Source of the DNA: Plectonema cf. radiosum LEGE 06105 | GTDB taxonomy: Bacteria; Cyanobacteriota; Cyanobacteriia; Cyanobacteriales; Nostocaceae | Assembly: GCF_015207665.1 (NCBI RefSeq) | Contig: NZ_JADEWL010000033.1 | Coordinates: 1 to 51,823 of the forward strand | Direction of reading: 5' to 3' | DNA: 51,823 nucleotides | In this document: positions 1-8,936 of the stretch, in pieces | Layout: each line of letters starts with the position of its first letter | Numbering within the stretch: position 1 is the first letter of the stretch | Notes under the pieces: generated by a model | The model's database searches: none | What the model was told of the DNA's origin: nothing | What the model saw: only the letters and a program-made list of their open reading frames with translations | Position numbers and translations under genes: made by a program

Positions 1-11
1 CCCTAAATAAA

Positions 12-488
12 CTACTTCGCTGCTAGCTCTTTAGAAAATTTCTCATTCAACCAAGGCATAATTTGGGGGTGCCAATTTACCAATTCATCATTGCTAAACC
101 ATAAAGAAATTTCTCTTTGTGCGGTTTCAATGGCATCAGAACCGTGGATGATATTACGACCAATATCAATTCCAAAATCACCACGGATAGTTCCAGGTTC
201 TGCTGTGAGGGGATTAGTTGCACCAATCATCTTGCGAGCAGCAGCAACAACACCTTCACCTTCCCAAACCATCGCTACAACCGGACCAGAAGTAATAAAA
301 TCTACTAAGCCAGCAAAAAAAGGTCTTTCTTTATGAACATCGTAATGGGATTCCGCCAATTCCCGACTGACTTTCATAAATTTCAAACCAACTAAAGTAA
401 AACCTTTGGTTTCATAGCGACGAATTATTTCACCAACCAATCCCCGCTGTACTCCATCCGGCTTGATTGCTAAAAATGTACGCTCCAT
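12..488 (-). CDS. ndk: Nucleoside diphosphate kinase
   Basis: This enzyme transfers the gamma-phosphate of ATP to other nucleoside diphosphates through a phosphohistidine, balancing NTP pools in the cytoplasm. The 158-aa protein is complete and slightly longer than the usual ~150 aa. The N-terminal AIKPDG motif carries the conserved Lys9, and NIIHGSD places the catalytic histidine at residue 115. The ATG has a good ribosome site (AGGAGA) about 7 bases upstream. It is transcribed away from speA, and the shared 5' gap is filled by heptamer repeats. Identification rests on near full-length family identity and is very secure. Confidence 0.97.
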   Translation of the reverse strand: MERTFLAIKPDGVQRGLVGEIIRRYETKGFTLVGLKFMKVSRELAESHYDVHKERPFFAGLVDFITSGPVVAMVWEGEGVVAAARKMIGATNPLTAEPGTIRGDFGIDIGRNIIHGSDAIETAQREISLWFSNDELVNWHPQIMPWLNEKFSKELAAK

Positions 489-795
489 TACTATCTCCTA
501 TAAATTAATGAATCTATCACTGTTATTTGTCCGTCTTCATTAGCTTTTTGTCAACAGGCAAGTCAAAGGTTAGAGGTTAAAGGTTAAAGGTCAAAGGTCA
601 AAGGTCAGAGGTCAGAGGTCAAAGGTCAGAGGTCAACCATCAACTGTCAACTGCCAACTGTCAACTGCCAACTGTCAACTGTCCACTGTCAACTGTCCAC
701 TCATTGTTCCAAAAATATATCTTACGTATATTCCCCCTACGACATGAATGCGCTAAATTATAAACTCATGGGTGAAGTACGAAGGTGACTGATAA
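489..795. repeat. Divergent ndk/speA gap with two STRR blocks
   Basis: Roughly 565-635 consists of 7-bp units of the type AGGTCAA/AGGTTAA/AGGTCAG. Roughly 634-700 consists of 7-bp units of the type CAACTGT/CACTGTC. Such short tandemly repeated repetitive sequences are known from heterocystous cyanobacteria. The non-repetitive 95 bases before speA should hold its promoter, but I cannot name the boxes with confidence. A ribosome site AAGGTGA lies about 8 bases before the speA ATG. Confidence 0.85.
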
Positions 796-2823
796 ATGGG
801 TGTTGAGTCAAGTGCGACATCGGCTGAAACAGGAAGATTATCATTGAATGGCAAAAAAGTTAAAGCTAAATTAAGCAACAATCACAAAGAACAGAAACTT
901 TTGCCACCGAGTAAAATTCCAAATTCACCTCGGAGTCATTGGAGGATCGAAGATAGCGAAGCTCTGTATCGCATTGAAGGTTGGGGACAGCCCTATTTTT
1001 CGATTAATGCGGCAGGTCATGTTACTGTTTCTCCAAAAGGTGAGCGGGGTGGTTCTCTGGATTTGTACGAATTGGTTAAATCCCTCAAATTGCGTAATTT
1101 GGGTTTACCTTTGCTAATTCGCTTTTCAGATATTTTAGAAGATAGAATCGAGCGGCTTAATGCTTGTTTCGCTAAAGCCATAGCCCGCTACAACTACGGA
1201 GGCGTTTATCAGGGTGTATTTCCAGTTAAATGTAATCAGCAACGGCATTTAATTGAAGATTTAGTCCGGTTTGGTAAACCCCATCAATTTGGCTTAGAAG
1301 CAGGTTCCAAGCCGGAATTAATGATTGCTTTAGCGCTGCTTGATACCAACGGAGCTTTGTTAATTTGTAACGGTTACAAAGACCGTGAATATATTGAAGC
1401 GGCAATGTTAGCTCAAAGACTCGGACAAACTCCAATTATCGTTTTAGAACAAATTGAAGAAGTCGATTTAGTCATTGAAGTTAGTCGTCAATTAGAAATT
1501 AAACCAATCTTGGGAGTCCGTGCCAAACTTAGCACTCAAGGTATGGGACGTTGGGGAGGTTCTAGTGGCGATCGCGCTAAATTCGGTTTGAATATTCCGG
1601 AAATTATTCGTGCCGTTGACAAGTTACGGGATGCTAATTTGTTGGATTCTTTACAACTTTTGCACTTCCATGTCGGTTCGCAAATTTCGGCGATTAATGT
1701 CATCAAAGATGCCATCCAAGAAGCTAGCCGTATCTATGTTGAGTTAGCTATCTTGGGGGCAAATATGAAATATCTTGACGTTGGTGGCGGTTTGGGTGTT
1801 GATTACGACGGTTCTCAAACCAACTTCTACGCTTCTAAAAACTACAATATGCAAAACTATGCTAACGATATTGTGGCAGAGTTAAAAGATGCTTGTAGAG
1901 AAAAAGATATTCCTGTACCAACACTGATCAGCGAAAGCGGACGAGCTGTTGCTTCCCACCAATCAGTACTGATTTTTGATGTACTTAGTACCAGCGAAGT
2001 ACCTTGCGAACCACCCGAACCCGTTCAAGAAGGTGAATCCCATATTATTTCCTATTTATGGGAAACTTATCAATCCATCAACGAAGAGAATTATCAAGAG
2101 TTTTATCACGACGCAGCCCAGTTCAAAGAAGAAGCCATTAGTCGTTTCAATTTGGGAATTTTATCCTTAAGAGAACGAGCCAAGGCAGAACAGTTATATT
2201 GGGCTTGTTGCTATAAAATTCTTCACATCACTAAGCAGCAAGAATACGTACCCGATGACATGGAAGACTTGGAGTTAATTATGTCTTCCATCTATTATAT
2301 AAATCTTTCGGTGTTTCAATCGGCACCAGACTGCTGGGCGATCGACCAGTTATTCCCGATTATGCCTATACACCGTTTAGATGAAGAACCTAAGCAACGG
2401 GGTATTTTAGCAGACCTCACCTGCGATAGCGATGGTAAAATAGATCGGTTTATCGACTTACGAGACGTGAAGTCAGTTTTGGAACTACATTCTTTCCAAC
2501 CGGGAGAACCTTATTACTTAGGTATGTTCCTCAATGGAGCCTATCAAGAAATTATGGGTAACTTACACAACCTTTTTGGCGATACTAATACAGTTCATAT
2601 TCAACTGACACCCAAAGGCTATCAAATCAAGCACGTAGTTAAAGGGGATACGATGAGTGAGGTATTAGGTTATGTACAGTACGATGCCGAAGACATGATA
2701 GAAAGAATCCGTCAGCGTTGCGAGCAAGCTTTGGAAGCAAACCATATTACCATCGCTCAATCTCAGCGACTGTTACAAACCTACGAACAAAGTTTAAGTC
2801 GGTATACTTATCTGTCTTCTTGA
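796..2823 (+). CDS. speA: Biosynthetic arginine decarboxylase
   Basis: This PLP enzyme converts arginine to agmatine, the first step of polyamine synthesis and one route of arginine breakdown. The 675-aa length fits the long SpeA family. FPVKCNQ places the PLP-binding lysine at residue 145. Other family hallmarks are LHFHVGSQ, the glycine-rich YLDVGGGLGVDY phosphate loop and LISESGRA. The first ~45 residues are basic and variable, as is usual for cyanobacterial members. It is monocistronic: ndk diverges upstream, and a convergent sugar-nucleotide gene follows after an inverted pair of STRR arrays. Confidence 0.96.
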   Translation: MGVESSATSAETGRLSLNGKKVKAKLSNNHKEQKLLPPSKIPNSPRSHWRIEDSEALYRIEGWGQPYFSINAAGHVTVSPKGERGGSLDLYELVKSLKLRNLGLPLLIRFSDILEDRIERLNACFAKAIARYNYGGVYQGVFPVKCNQQRHLIEDLVRFGKPHQFGLEAGSKPELMIALALLDTNGALLICNGYKDREYIEAAMLAQRLGQTPIIVLEQIEEVDLVIEVSRQLEIKPILGVRAKLSTQGMGRWGGSSGDRAKFGLNIPEIIRAVDKLRDANLLDSLQLLHFHVGSQISAINVIKDAIQEASRIYVELAILGANMKYLDVGGGLGVDYDGSQTNFYASKNYNMQNYANDIVAELKDACREKDIPVPTLISESGRAVASHQSVLIFDVLSTSEVPCEPPEPVQEGESHIISYLWETYQSINEENYQEFYHDAAQFKEEAISRFNLGILSLRERAKAEQLYWACCYKILHITKQQEYVPDDMEDLELIMSSIYYINLSVFQSAPDCWAIDQLFPIMPIHRLDEEPKQRGILADLTCDSDGKIDRFIDLRDVKSVLELHSFQPGEPYYLGMFLNGAYQEIMGNLHNLFGDTNTVHIQLTPKGYQIKHVVKGDTMSEVLGYVQYDAEDMIERIRQRCEQALEANHITIAQSQRLLQTYEQSLSRYTYLSS

Positions 2824-2825
2824 TT

Positions 2826-3045
2826 TAGTAGTAGGGAATAGGTAATTGGGAATTGGTAATTGGGAATAGGTAATTGGTAATTGGTAATTGGTAATAAAAA
2901 TCCGTGTAATCTTTTTTAATCCGTGATTAGGATTGGGAATTGGTATATCACCCATTACCCATTACCCATCACCCATCACCCATCACCCATCACCCATCAC
3001 CCATTACCCATTACCCATTACCCATTACCCATTACCAATTCCCTT
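2826..3045. repeat. Inverted STRR arrays between convergent genes
   Basis: The left part (2833-2895) carries 7-bp units GGTAATT/GGGAATT. The right part (2950-3040) carries the complementary sense, CCATTAC/CCATCAC, about a dozen units in a row. Because the arrays are opposed they could pair into a long imperfect hairpin in RNA from either side, which may serve as a two-way terminator for speA and the convergent gene. The repeat is seen directly; the terminator role is inference. Confidence 0.8.
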
Positions 3046-3047
3046 TT

Positions 3048-4217
3048 TCAATTAGAATTTGTCTCTAATAACTCGGCGATCGCTTGACGTTCTGCGGGGT
3101 TATGAGAAGGTGGAGTTTGACGAGCATCGGTAATCAACCAGTCCAAAGCAGTAGCTTGGAGGTCAATTGATGCTCCATCCTTATCTACGCAATAACGACC
3201 GAATACTAATTTATCAACTAATCTTACTCCCGGTCCAAGTCGAGAATATTCAAAAATCACGCTATTTTCTACGGTAGCACCGCTACAAACGCAGCAAGAA
3301 GGACCAATGTAAACAGGACCAACGATTTTGGCTCCATCCTCTATTTTGGTCATCGCACCAATGTAAACTGGACCAGTGATATCAACCTTGTCCCAATTTA
3401 CAGACACATTTAAACCAGTGTAGATTCCCTCTCGTACTTGATTGCCAGGGATTTGGACATTTTTGATTTCCCCTAAAAGTACACCGCGAATTGCTCGCCA
3501 ATAATCGGGTACTTTACCAATATCAACCCATTCAAAGTCCATTGGTTTAGCGTAGAAATTAGCACCCATTTCTACAAGTTTGGGGAATAAGTCGCCACCA
3601 ATGTCATACTCGACTTCAGAGGGAATATGTTCAAATATTTCTGGTTCAAAAATATAAATACCTGTACTGATATTGGTACTTTTAGCTTCTTCTACAGTCG
3701 GTTTTTCTTGAAATTCCTTAATTCGACAATCCGAGTCGGTAACAACAATACCGTAACTAGAAACTTCTTCGCGAGGTACGGTTTTAGTAATAATTGTAGC
3801 AATAGAACCTTTTTCTCGATGCCATTTCACAGCGGCTGTTAAATCCAAATCAATTAAAGCATCGCCGCACATAACAATAAAAGTATCGTCGAAAAATGGT
3901 TTGAAGTCCTGAATTCTCTTCATTCCACCAGCAGAACCGATGGCTTTTCCGACTAATTTACCGTTATCGTCAATACTACCTTCAAAAGAATAACCAATTT
4001 CGACACCGAACCGCTGACCGTCTCGAAAATAGCTTTCGATTTCCTCAGCCAAATGACTCACATTGACCATAATTTGGTCAAAGCCATGCTGACGTAACAA
4101 TTCAATTAAAAATTCCATCACTGGTTTTTGCAGGATGGGAATCATCGGTTTAGGAGTTGTGTAGGTAATCGGACGAACACGGGTACCCTTACCCGCAGCC
4201 AAAATCATAGCTTTCAT
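3048..4217 (-). CDS. Nucleotidyltransferase / NDP-sugar pyrophosphorylase (mannose-1-P guanylyltransferase-like)
   Basis: The protein activates a sugar-1-phosphate with an NTP to give an NDP-sugar for polysaccharide or glycan synthesis. The N-terminus has the signature MILAAGKGTRVRP (residues 4-16) and the TPKPMIPI lysine motif, followed by a Rossmann-type transferase domain to about residue 240. From about 255 to 345 there are hexapeptide-like repeats (VYIGAMTKIEDGAKIVGPVYIG), a left-handed beta-helix. The 389-aa length fits GDP-mannose pyrophosphorylase-like proteins. The exact nucleotide and sugar cannot be told from sequence: GDP-mannose and dTDP- or UDP-glucose are all possible. Confidence 0.85.
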   Translation of the reverse strand: MKAMILAAGKGTRVRPITYTTPKPMIPILQKPVMEFLIELLRQHGFDQIMVNVSHLAEEIESYFRDGQRFGVEIGYSFEGSIDDNGKLVGKAIGSAGGMKRIQDFKPFFDDTFIVMCGDALIDLDLTAAVKWHREKGSIATIITKTVPREEVSSYGIVVTDSDCRIKEFQEKPTVEEAKSTNISTGIYIFEPEIFEHIPSEVEYDIGGDLFPKLVEMGANFYAKPMDFEWVDIGKVPDYWRAIRGVLLGEIKNVQIPGNQVREGIYTGLNVSVNWDKVDITGPVYIGAMTKIEDGAKIVGPVYIGPSCCVCSGATVENSVIFEYSRLGPGVRLVDKLVFGRYCVDKDGASIDLQATALDWLITDARQTPPSHNPAERQAIAELLETNSN

Positions 4218-4534
4218 AAATATTTATTTCTCAACCACAAACGAGTTTACGTCGATCAAGCAATACTTCATCATCTGTTTTAATTTAGTTGAAGTCATCC
4301 CAAAAAGCACGGAGAATGAACTCATAGTGCATTTTTTAAGCCCCTGTTAGCATCTTAAATGATACTAAGTTGGCAATATTTAAATTTACTCATAATTAAT
4401 TATCTAACCCAAATCTTGCATACAAGTCTGATGTAAACATGAACTCAGCAAAAGAGTGTTTTCCTTTTCCGCAGTCAATAACAAATAATTCCCACAGGAA
4501 GCAAGGCTAAAGTGACATTAGCTATTTCGTTTAA
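4218..4534. other. Intergenic, no feature recognised
   Basis: This 317-base AT-rich gap lies between two minus-strand genes. It should hold the promoter of the sugar-nucleotide gene's neighbourhood and the end of the scpA transcript region. I see no hairpin with a T-run, no tandem repeat and no small ORF worth calling. Confidence 0.5.
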
Positions 4535-5365
4535 TTAACTTGCTGCTTGAGACATCGAGCTATTAGTAGACTCTGCAAGCAAGCGGATTTTTACTTCCTG
4601 ATAAAACTCCTCTTGATACAACTCTACCTTTGATTGAGCCGAAAGCAGTAGTAAAGCCCAAAATACACTGACTGTATGAGCGTTTTCACCATGAGGATGG
4701 TTTTTACCTTTAGCAGATAGGGATTTACTTTGAGACCACCATTCTACTAACTGTTCTAAATTCATCCAACTTTCTCCCAAATGCAGTTCCGCAGCTTTGG
4801 TTTGTAAAACTTGTTCTAACTCCCCAGCTACTTCTGTGAGATTTTCTTGGTGTGCTAATTCTAGTGCTGCTTTGAGAGTTTTAACACCCGGTTGACGTTT
4901 TTTCGCCAAAGGGTTACTAGTTTTTTGTACTAGTTGCAGTTGGTTTGCCATCACCTGCAACTGGTCGATTAACTCTTGTAAACTGACGCGACGTGCCGGT
5001 GGAGGCATGGCAGAACGCCGTCGTCGCAACTGTTTTTCTAAAGGTAGTCTAGCTATACGCTCGTTTAAACCATCTTCACCATCAAGCAAAAATTCGTCTT
5101 CTGCATAAGCGTCTATTTCATCTTCTGCCGATTGTAACTTCATCAACGTATTGGCTTTAAATAACACCAACATTGATGCTGATAAAAACGCTTGTCCTGA
5201 CTGAGACAAATCTGCTTCATAACCCTTCGTGCTTTTCTCAGGTGCCATGAGTTCTATATAACGGTCTATCACCTCAACTACCTGCACATCCCAAGGGTCA
5301 ATTTCACCTTGTTCGGCTTGATGAATAAGTTGTGCGATCATTTCTAAAAGCTCAGAAGCATCCAT
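4535..5365 (-). CDS. scpA: Segregation and condensation protein ScpA
   Basis: ScpA is the kleisin subunit that links SMC heads in the bacterial condensin, with ScpB, and acts in chromosome compaction and segregation. The protein shows the N-terminal kleisin pattern (LLEMIAQLIHQAEQGEIDPWDVQVVEVIDRY, broken here by position: residues about 5-35) and the C-terminal winged-helix region with VSVFWALLLLSAQSKVELYQ. I chose the ATG at 5363-5365 rather than a TTG two codons upstream, giving 276 aa. An acidic linker (around residues 80-100) is typical. A 7-bp repeat block abuts the start, so the promoter may lie inside or beyond it. scpB is not in the window. Confidence 0.9.
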   Translation of the reverse strand: MDASELLEMIAQLIHQAEQGEIDPWDVQVVEVIDRYIELMAPEKSTKGYEADLSQSGQAFLSASMLVLFKANTLMKLQSAEDEIDAYAEDEFLLDGEDGLNERIARLPLEKQLRRRRSAMPPPARRVSLQELIDQLQVMANQLQLVQKTSNPLAKKRQPGVKTLKAALELAHQENLTEVAGELEQVLQTKAAELHLGESWMNLEQLVEWWSQSKSLSAKGKNHPHGENAHTVSVFWALLLLSAQSKVELYQEEFYQEVKIRLLAESTNSSMSQAAS

Positions 5366-5381
5366 CGACAAGTACTAGAAT

Positions 5382-5522
5382 TACAAGGTTAAAGGTCAAA
5401 GGTTAGAGGTCAAAGGTCAAAGGTCAAAGGTTAGAGGTCTAAGGTCTAAGGGAATGCGACCATTACCTATCACTCAATTAACTGTTAACTGATAACTGTT
5501 AACTGTTAACTGATAACTGTCC
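5382..5522. repeat. STRR blocks (AGGTCAA and AACTGTT classes)
   Basis: 5385-5450 holds 7-bp units of AGGTCAA/AGGTTAG/AGGTCTA type. 5473-5522 holds units of the AACTGTT/AACTGAT type. The two classes stand in the same order as at 565-700, suggesting that the composite spreads or is templated as a unit. Confidence 0.85.
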
Positions 5523-5524
5523 CA

Positions 5525-5881
5525 TCAAGCATTTGCTGGTGCTTCTTGTGTGATTGAATCACCAGCTGGTGGTAGAGAAGGTTGTAAGGATTGAATTTGA
5601 GTTTGGTACTCTTCAATCTTGCATTCTAATTCCTGAATGCGAGCATTTTTTTGACGAACTTTTTGACCTGACCACACTAGTCTTTCTAAATGAGTCCAAA
5701 CGCTAAATAACCAAGCCAAAACTCCACCTAACCCCAATGCTATAAGTAACTCAATTGAAATTGGTGCTTGTACTTCCACTCCTGGAATTAAATGAATGAT
5801 CCCTAATTCAGTATTTTCGATGCTGAATAAAGCAAAAGCTAAACAAAAAATAAAAATTATTACAAAATTTACTTGTCTCAT
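5525..5881 (-). CDS. LapA-domain (DUF1049) membrane protein
   Basis: A 118-aa protein with two hydrophobic helices (about residues 5-22 and 42-62) and a C-terminal coiled coil (about 75-100, rich in K/E/Q/L) is the layout of the lipopolysaccharide assembly protein A domain family, also called DUF1049. In cyanobacteria these small inner-membrane proteins have no assigned role. The segment IFCLAFALFSIENTE followed by VQAPISIELLIALGLGG is characteristic. It lies downstream of the AI-2E-type permease on the same strand but 520 bases away, so cotranscription is unlikely. A second LapA-like protein is at 17211-17939. Confidence 0.75.
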   Translation of the reverse strand: MRQVNFVIIFIFCLAFALFSIENTELGIIHLIPGVEVQAPISIELLIALGLGGVLAWLFSVWTHLERLVWSGQKVRQKNARIQELECKIEEYQTQIQSLQPSLPPAGDSITQEAPANA

Positions 5882-6401
5882 TGGAAACTATCAATTTAAT
5901 TAATTAATTGTGGTTATTGTTTCTCCGGTCTTTCCGTAGTGTAACTCTGAGAAAAAAGCATTTTTAGCAATCCACTAGTTATACATCTACGATGACTAGG
6001 AGTAATAGAGTATAAGAATAAAATTCACCCTCGAAAGTATATCACGATATTTTTATACCTTTTCCTATTCAAAAATCACACTTTAATTGTGATTTTTATC
6101 CTGGACAAAGGTTGAAAACTGCTACATCACAGTCAAAAGCATAGTTTTTAATTAATTTTAATCAAATTAAATTAAATTAATGAGAAATTAATTAATTTAT
6201 TCTTAACTTTTCTGCCCTAGCGTTTTCTATCGCGTATATTTTTGATTCGGCAAAATATATCCCCCTTCACACTACTCATAATTAATTTTAATAACCAGTA
6301 TTAAAGACTACTAATTTTCAGTTAAATATAAAATTTTGCACTCTCACCAAGTTGATTTTGACATGCAGACCTTTGACTTCTAACCTTTGACATGCAGACT
6401 T
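5882..6401. other. Very AT-rich intergenic gap
   Basis: This gap between two minus-strand genes contains a run of TTAATTA/AATTAAAT-type sequence around 6150-6200. Near its right end (6369-6410) there are scattered heptamers CCTTTGA/CTAACCT. No ORF with coding character or clear terminator was found. The AT-rich part could bend or open easily, but that is speculation. Confidence 0.5.
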
Positions 6402-7442
6402 CTAACCTTTTTGAAGAGCATCAAAGGTGCCTTTAATGGTTCCAGCGATAGGAATCGCAACCAATGTTCCTAATAATCCTGCAATCTCAAACCCGACTAA
6501 AATAGCAACGAAAATCCAAATGGGATTTAGTCCAGTAAAATTTCCCAGCAATTTTGGGGCTAAGAGATTATCTTTGACTTGCTGCATCAAAAATGAAAAG
6601 AATGCTAGTTGAGTTGCTAACCACCAATTTTGGAGTAGTAGCAGTATGGTTACTAACCCAATTCCTAAAGTCGCTCCAATAAAGGGTATCAGTTGAGATA
6701 TCCCGATGACCATAGCAAATAAAAAAGCAAATGGGATACCAATAACCAAAAAAATTGGTGTCAGACTCGCTACCATGAATAATGCTAATAATAATTGACT
6801 GAGAAAAAAGTAGTGGAAATTAAGTTGTAAGGATTTGTCTAAAGGAACTCGGATTTTTTCAGGTAAGAGATTTAGTAAGCCATACCAAACGCGATCGCCA
6901 TATAAAAGCATATAAAATGCTAACACTACTATTAATACTGTATTAACTAAAGTTGATACCAGGGTTCCCGCAAATCCCACAGCCCCAAATGGTAATTCTT
7001 TGAGCAAGTTTTCGATACTAGCATTAGTTTGATTTGCTAGTATTTTCAAGTTTATTAACGGAAAGCGTCTTTTTGTCGCTACAGCTTCTAATTGTTCTAG
7101 TTGGTCTTGAAAACTGTTTAACCAATCGGGAATTTTATCAGAAAGTTGGATGGTTTGATTTATGACTAGCGGAACCAAGGTAATACCGATAAGAATCAGT
7201 AGGGTTAAAGTCAGGAGCAAGACTATAGTTACCGCCCATTGGCGCGAAATACGAGCGCGTTCTAAAAATTGAACTGGATAGTTAAGTAAAAAAGCGAGTA
7301 TTGCTGCAATACTTAAAATGGTCAGTGGATGCCGAAAGTAATGAAAAAGTAAAGACAGCAATCCAACATTAAGGGCTATAATCGGGGCGCTCAAACCATA
7401 TACTAATAAATTTTTTAGGGAAGCCCAACGGCGCATCCGCAT
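6402..7442 (-). CDS. AI-2E family transporter (PerM-like permease)
   Basis: This is an integral membrane protein of the AI-2 exporter / PerM family (PF01594). The 346-aa protein has about seven or eight hydrophobic segments: near 12-50, 65-90, a gap with a soluble loop 95-150, then 155-180, 205-240, 240-270 and 295-335. The conserved C-terminal region runs PKLLGNFTGLNPIWIFVAILVG by pieces. Some family members export autoinducer-2 and others are Na+/H+ antiporters, so the substrate here is unknown. The last codons before the stop are an STRR heptamer (AACCTTT). It diverges from pdxH with a 51-base gap. Confidence 0.85.
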   Translation of the reverse strand: MRMRRWASLKNLLVYGLSAPIIALNVGLLSLLFHYFRHPLTILSIAAILAFLLNYPVQFLERARISRQWAVTIVLLLTLTLLILIGITLVPLVINQTIQLSDKIPDWLNSFQDQLEQLEAVATKRRFPLINLKILANQTNASIENLLKELPFGAVGFAGTLVSTLVNTVLIVVLAFYMLLYGDRVWYGLLNLLPEKIRVPLDKSLQLNFHYFFLSQLLLALFMVASLTPIFLVIGIPFAFLFAMVIGISQLIPFIGATLGIGLVTILLLLQNWWLATQLAFFSFLMQQVKDNLLAPKLLGNFTGLNPIWIFVAILVGFEIAGLLGTLVAIPIAGTIKGTFDALQKG

Positions 7443-7493
7443 AAATATTGTCGATCTCTGTTATTTATATAATTTTGCAATCAAATAATTGTA

Positions 7494-8138
7494 ATGGATA
7501 AAACTATAGCTGACCTTCGTCAAGACTACACCTTGGAGGACTTAAGCGAAACCGAGGTTAATTCTAATCCTTTTGTACAATTCAAGGAATGGTTCGACCA
7601 AGCCTTGAGTGCCAATATTCTAGAACCAAATGCTATGACTATTGCTACCACTACAACACAAGGTGTACCTTCAGCAAGAATGGTGTTGTTGAAAGATTTT
7701 GACGATCGCGGTTTTGTATTTTACACCAACTACAATAGCCAAAAAGCCCAGGAGTTAGCGGAAAATCCCCAGGCTGCTTTGGTGTTTTGGTGGGCTGAAC
7801 TCCAACGTCAAGTCCGGATTTGCGGATGGGTAGAAAAATTGGACGATGCGGAGTCCGATAAATATTTCTACAGTCGCCCTTTTAACAGTCGTTTGGGTGC
7901 TTGGGCTTCAAATCAAAGCGAAGTTATCGAAAGTCGAGAAGTGCTGGAAAAACATTTGCAAGAATTAACAGAAAAATATCAAAATCAAGATGTACCCCGT
8001 CCCCCACATTGGGGAGGAATTCGAGTTATACCAACAGAAATCGAATTTTGGCAAGGACGTTCTAGCCGTCTTCACGACCGTTTGGTTTATAGAAGAAAAG
8101 AAGATAATAGTTGGAAGATTGAGCGTTTATCTCCTTAG
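7494..8138 (+). CDS. pdxH: Pyridoxamine 5'-phosphate oxidase
   Basis: This FMN enzyme oxidises pyridoxine or pyridoxamine 5'-phosphate to pyridoxal phosphate in vitamin B6 synthesis and salvage. The 214-aa length matches the family. Hallmarks are MTIATTTTQGVPSARMVLLK, GFVFYTNYNSQKAQEL, ALVFWW and the C-terminal HWGGIRVIPTEIEFWQG with RLHDR, which bind FMN and substrate. The gene is transcribed divergently from the AI-2E-type permease. A tandem palindromic repeat begins 43 bases after the stop. Confidence 0.96.
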   Translation: MDKTIADLRQDYTLEDLSETEVNSNPFVQFKEWFDQALSANILEPNAMTIATTTTQGVPSARMVLLKDFDDRGFVFYTNYNSQKAQELAENPQAALVFWWAELQRQVRICGWVEKLDDAESDKYFYSRPFNSRLGAWASNQSEVIESREVLEKHLQELTEKYQNQDVPRPPHWGGIRVIPTEIEFWQGRSSRLHDRLVYRRKEDNSWKIERLSP

Positions 8139-8164
8139 TTAAAGCAGTTTGATTTTACGATTCC

Positions 8165-8380
8165 GGCAGTTGAATCCCCATTTGCACCAGATGGATCGGG
8201 ATTTGCATTTATCTGGCGGTTCAAACCGCCTTTGCACCAGATGGATCGGAATTTGCATTTATCTGGCGGTTGAATCCCCATTTGCACCAGATGATCGGAA
8301 TTTGGCATTTATCTGGCGGTTCAAACCGCCTTTGCACCAGATGGATCGGAATTTGGCATTTATCTGGCGGTTCAAACCGC
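8165..8380 (+). repeat. Four 50-bp tandem repeats with palindromic cores
   Basis: TTTGCACCAGAT recurs exactly at 8181, 8231, 8281 and 8331, giving a 50-bp period; a partial unit precedes the first. Within each unit CCAGAT and ATCTGG form one inverted repeat. The junction GGCGGTTCAAACCGCC is a near-perfect palindrome, replaced by GGCGGTTGAATCCCCA at one junction and at the partial left unit. Copies differ by single-base indels, so a translated reading frame through them is not maintained as a protein. There are no unique spacers, so this is not a CRISPR array. Confidence 0.9.
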
Positions 8381-8394
8381 TTCTACACAAGCAA

Positions 8395-8412
8395 AACCCA
8401 CCTACGTGGGTT
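8395..8412 (-). terminator. Hairpin terminator for the small ORF
   Basis: AACCCAC and GTGGGTT form a 7-bp stem with a 4-base loop. Read on the minus strand the stem runs straight into TTTT, as for an intrinsic terminator. It lies 30 bases past the stop of the 42-aa minus-strand ORF at 8442-8570. The plus strand has no T-run, so it is less likely to end pdxH transcripts. Confidence 0.6.
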
Positions 8413-8441
8413 AAATAAATGTATTATTATGGGATGGTTTT

Positions 8442-8570
8442 TTATAGTTTGTCTTTATCTTCATTCCATCCGATTTCTCGACGTTTAGGTCTACCGTAAT
8501 CTGGAACGCTCTTTCCTTTTTTAGAATTGGGTTGAGAGCTTTTTTTGATGTTGTCTTTTTCTTTACTCAT
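8442..8570 (-). CDS. Small basic hypothetical protein (42 aa)
   Basis: I do not recognise this protein. It begins MSKEKDNIKKSS, is rich in Lys, Ser and Asp, and ends PDYGRPKRREIGWNEDKDKL in two short pieces. It has no membrane segment and would be soluble and disordered. Support for a real gene is indirect: a clean ATG, a stop followed 30 bases on by a minus-strand hairpin with a T-run, and an otherwise empty 800-base gap. Its start resembles that of the next gene upstream (MSEEKDKKLP). A weak GTGAGA ribosome site precedes it. It could still be a chance ORF. Confidence 0.45.
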   Translation of the reverse strand: MSKEKDNIKKSSQPNSKKGKSVPDYGRPKRREIGWNEDKDKL

Positions 8571-8881
8571 ATTAATCTCACTGTAATTAATTTAATTAGT
8601 TATTCTGTTTGAAAATTTTTTTAGATACTGCACAAATATTGAGTCAAACAAGTTGAGTATCTAAATACGCTCATGAAGTAACTTCACGAGTGTCAATTAC
8701 TACTCCGGAAAAGTTGATTATATTTTTGAGAAAAGGCGATCGCGCTTAGTAATGACCTATCAAACAATAAGGTTCGGTTAAGGTGATCAGAAATTGATTT
8801 GTTAATCAGCTTCATTCGTTGGGAAAACCGAGATATTCGGATTCTCTACCAAACCCAGAAATTTTGACCGATAAAACAAAA

Positions 8882-8901
8882 GACACAGCGTTAACTGTGT
8901 C
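8882..8901 (-). terminator. Intrinsic terminator of the acidic protein gene
   Basis: GACACAG and CTGTGTC form a 7-bp stem with a 6-base loop, followed on the minus strand by TTTTGTTTT. It lies about 35 bases after the stop of the 114-aa gene. Confidence 0.75.
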
Positions 8902-8936
8902 CCGATAAGTTTATTTGAGGAATCCATAATTAATTA

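Noticed and set aside
8181-8380. Candidate CRISPR array
   Set aside because: The whole 50-bp unit repeats with no unique spacers and no cas genes nearby.
8149-8488. Two overlapping plus-strand ORFs rich in WRFKPP and LHQMD repeats
   Set aside because: They are translations of the 50-bp palindromic DNA repeat in two frames; indels between copies break the frame, so a protein is unlikely.
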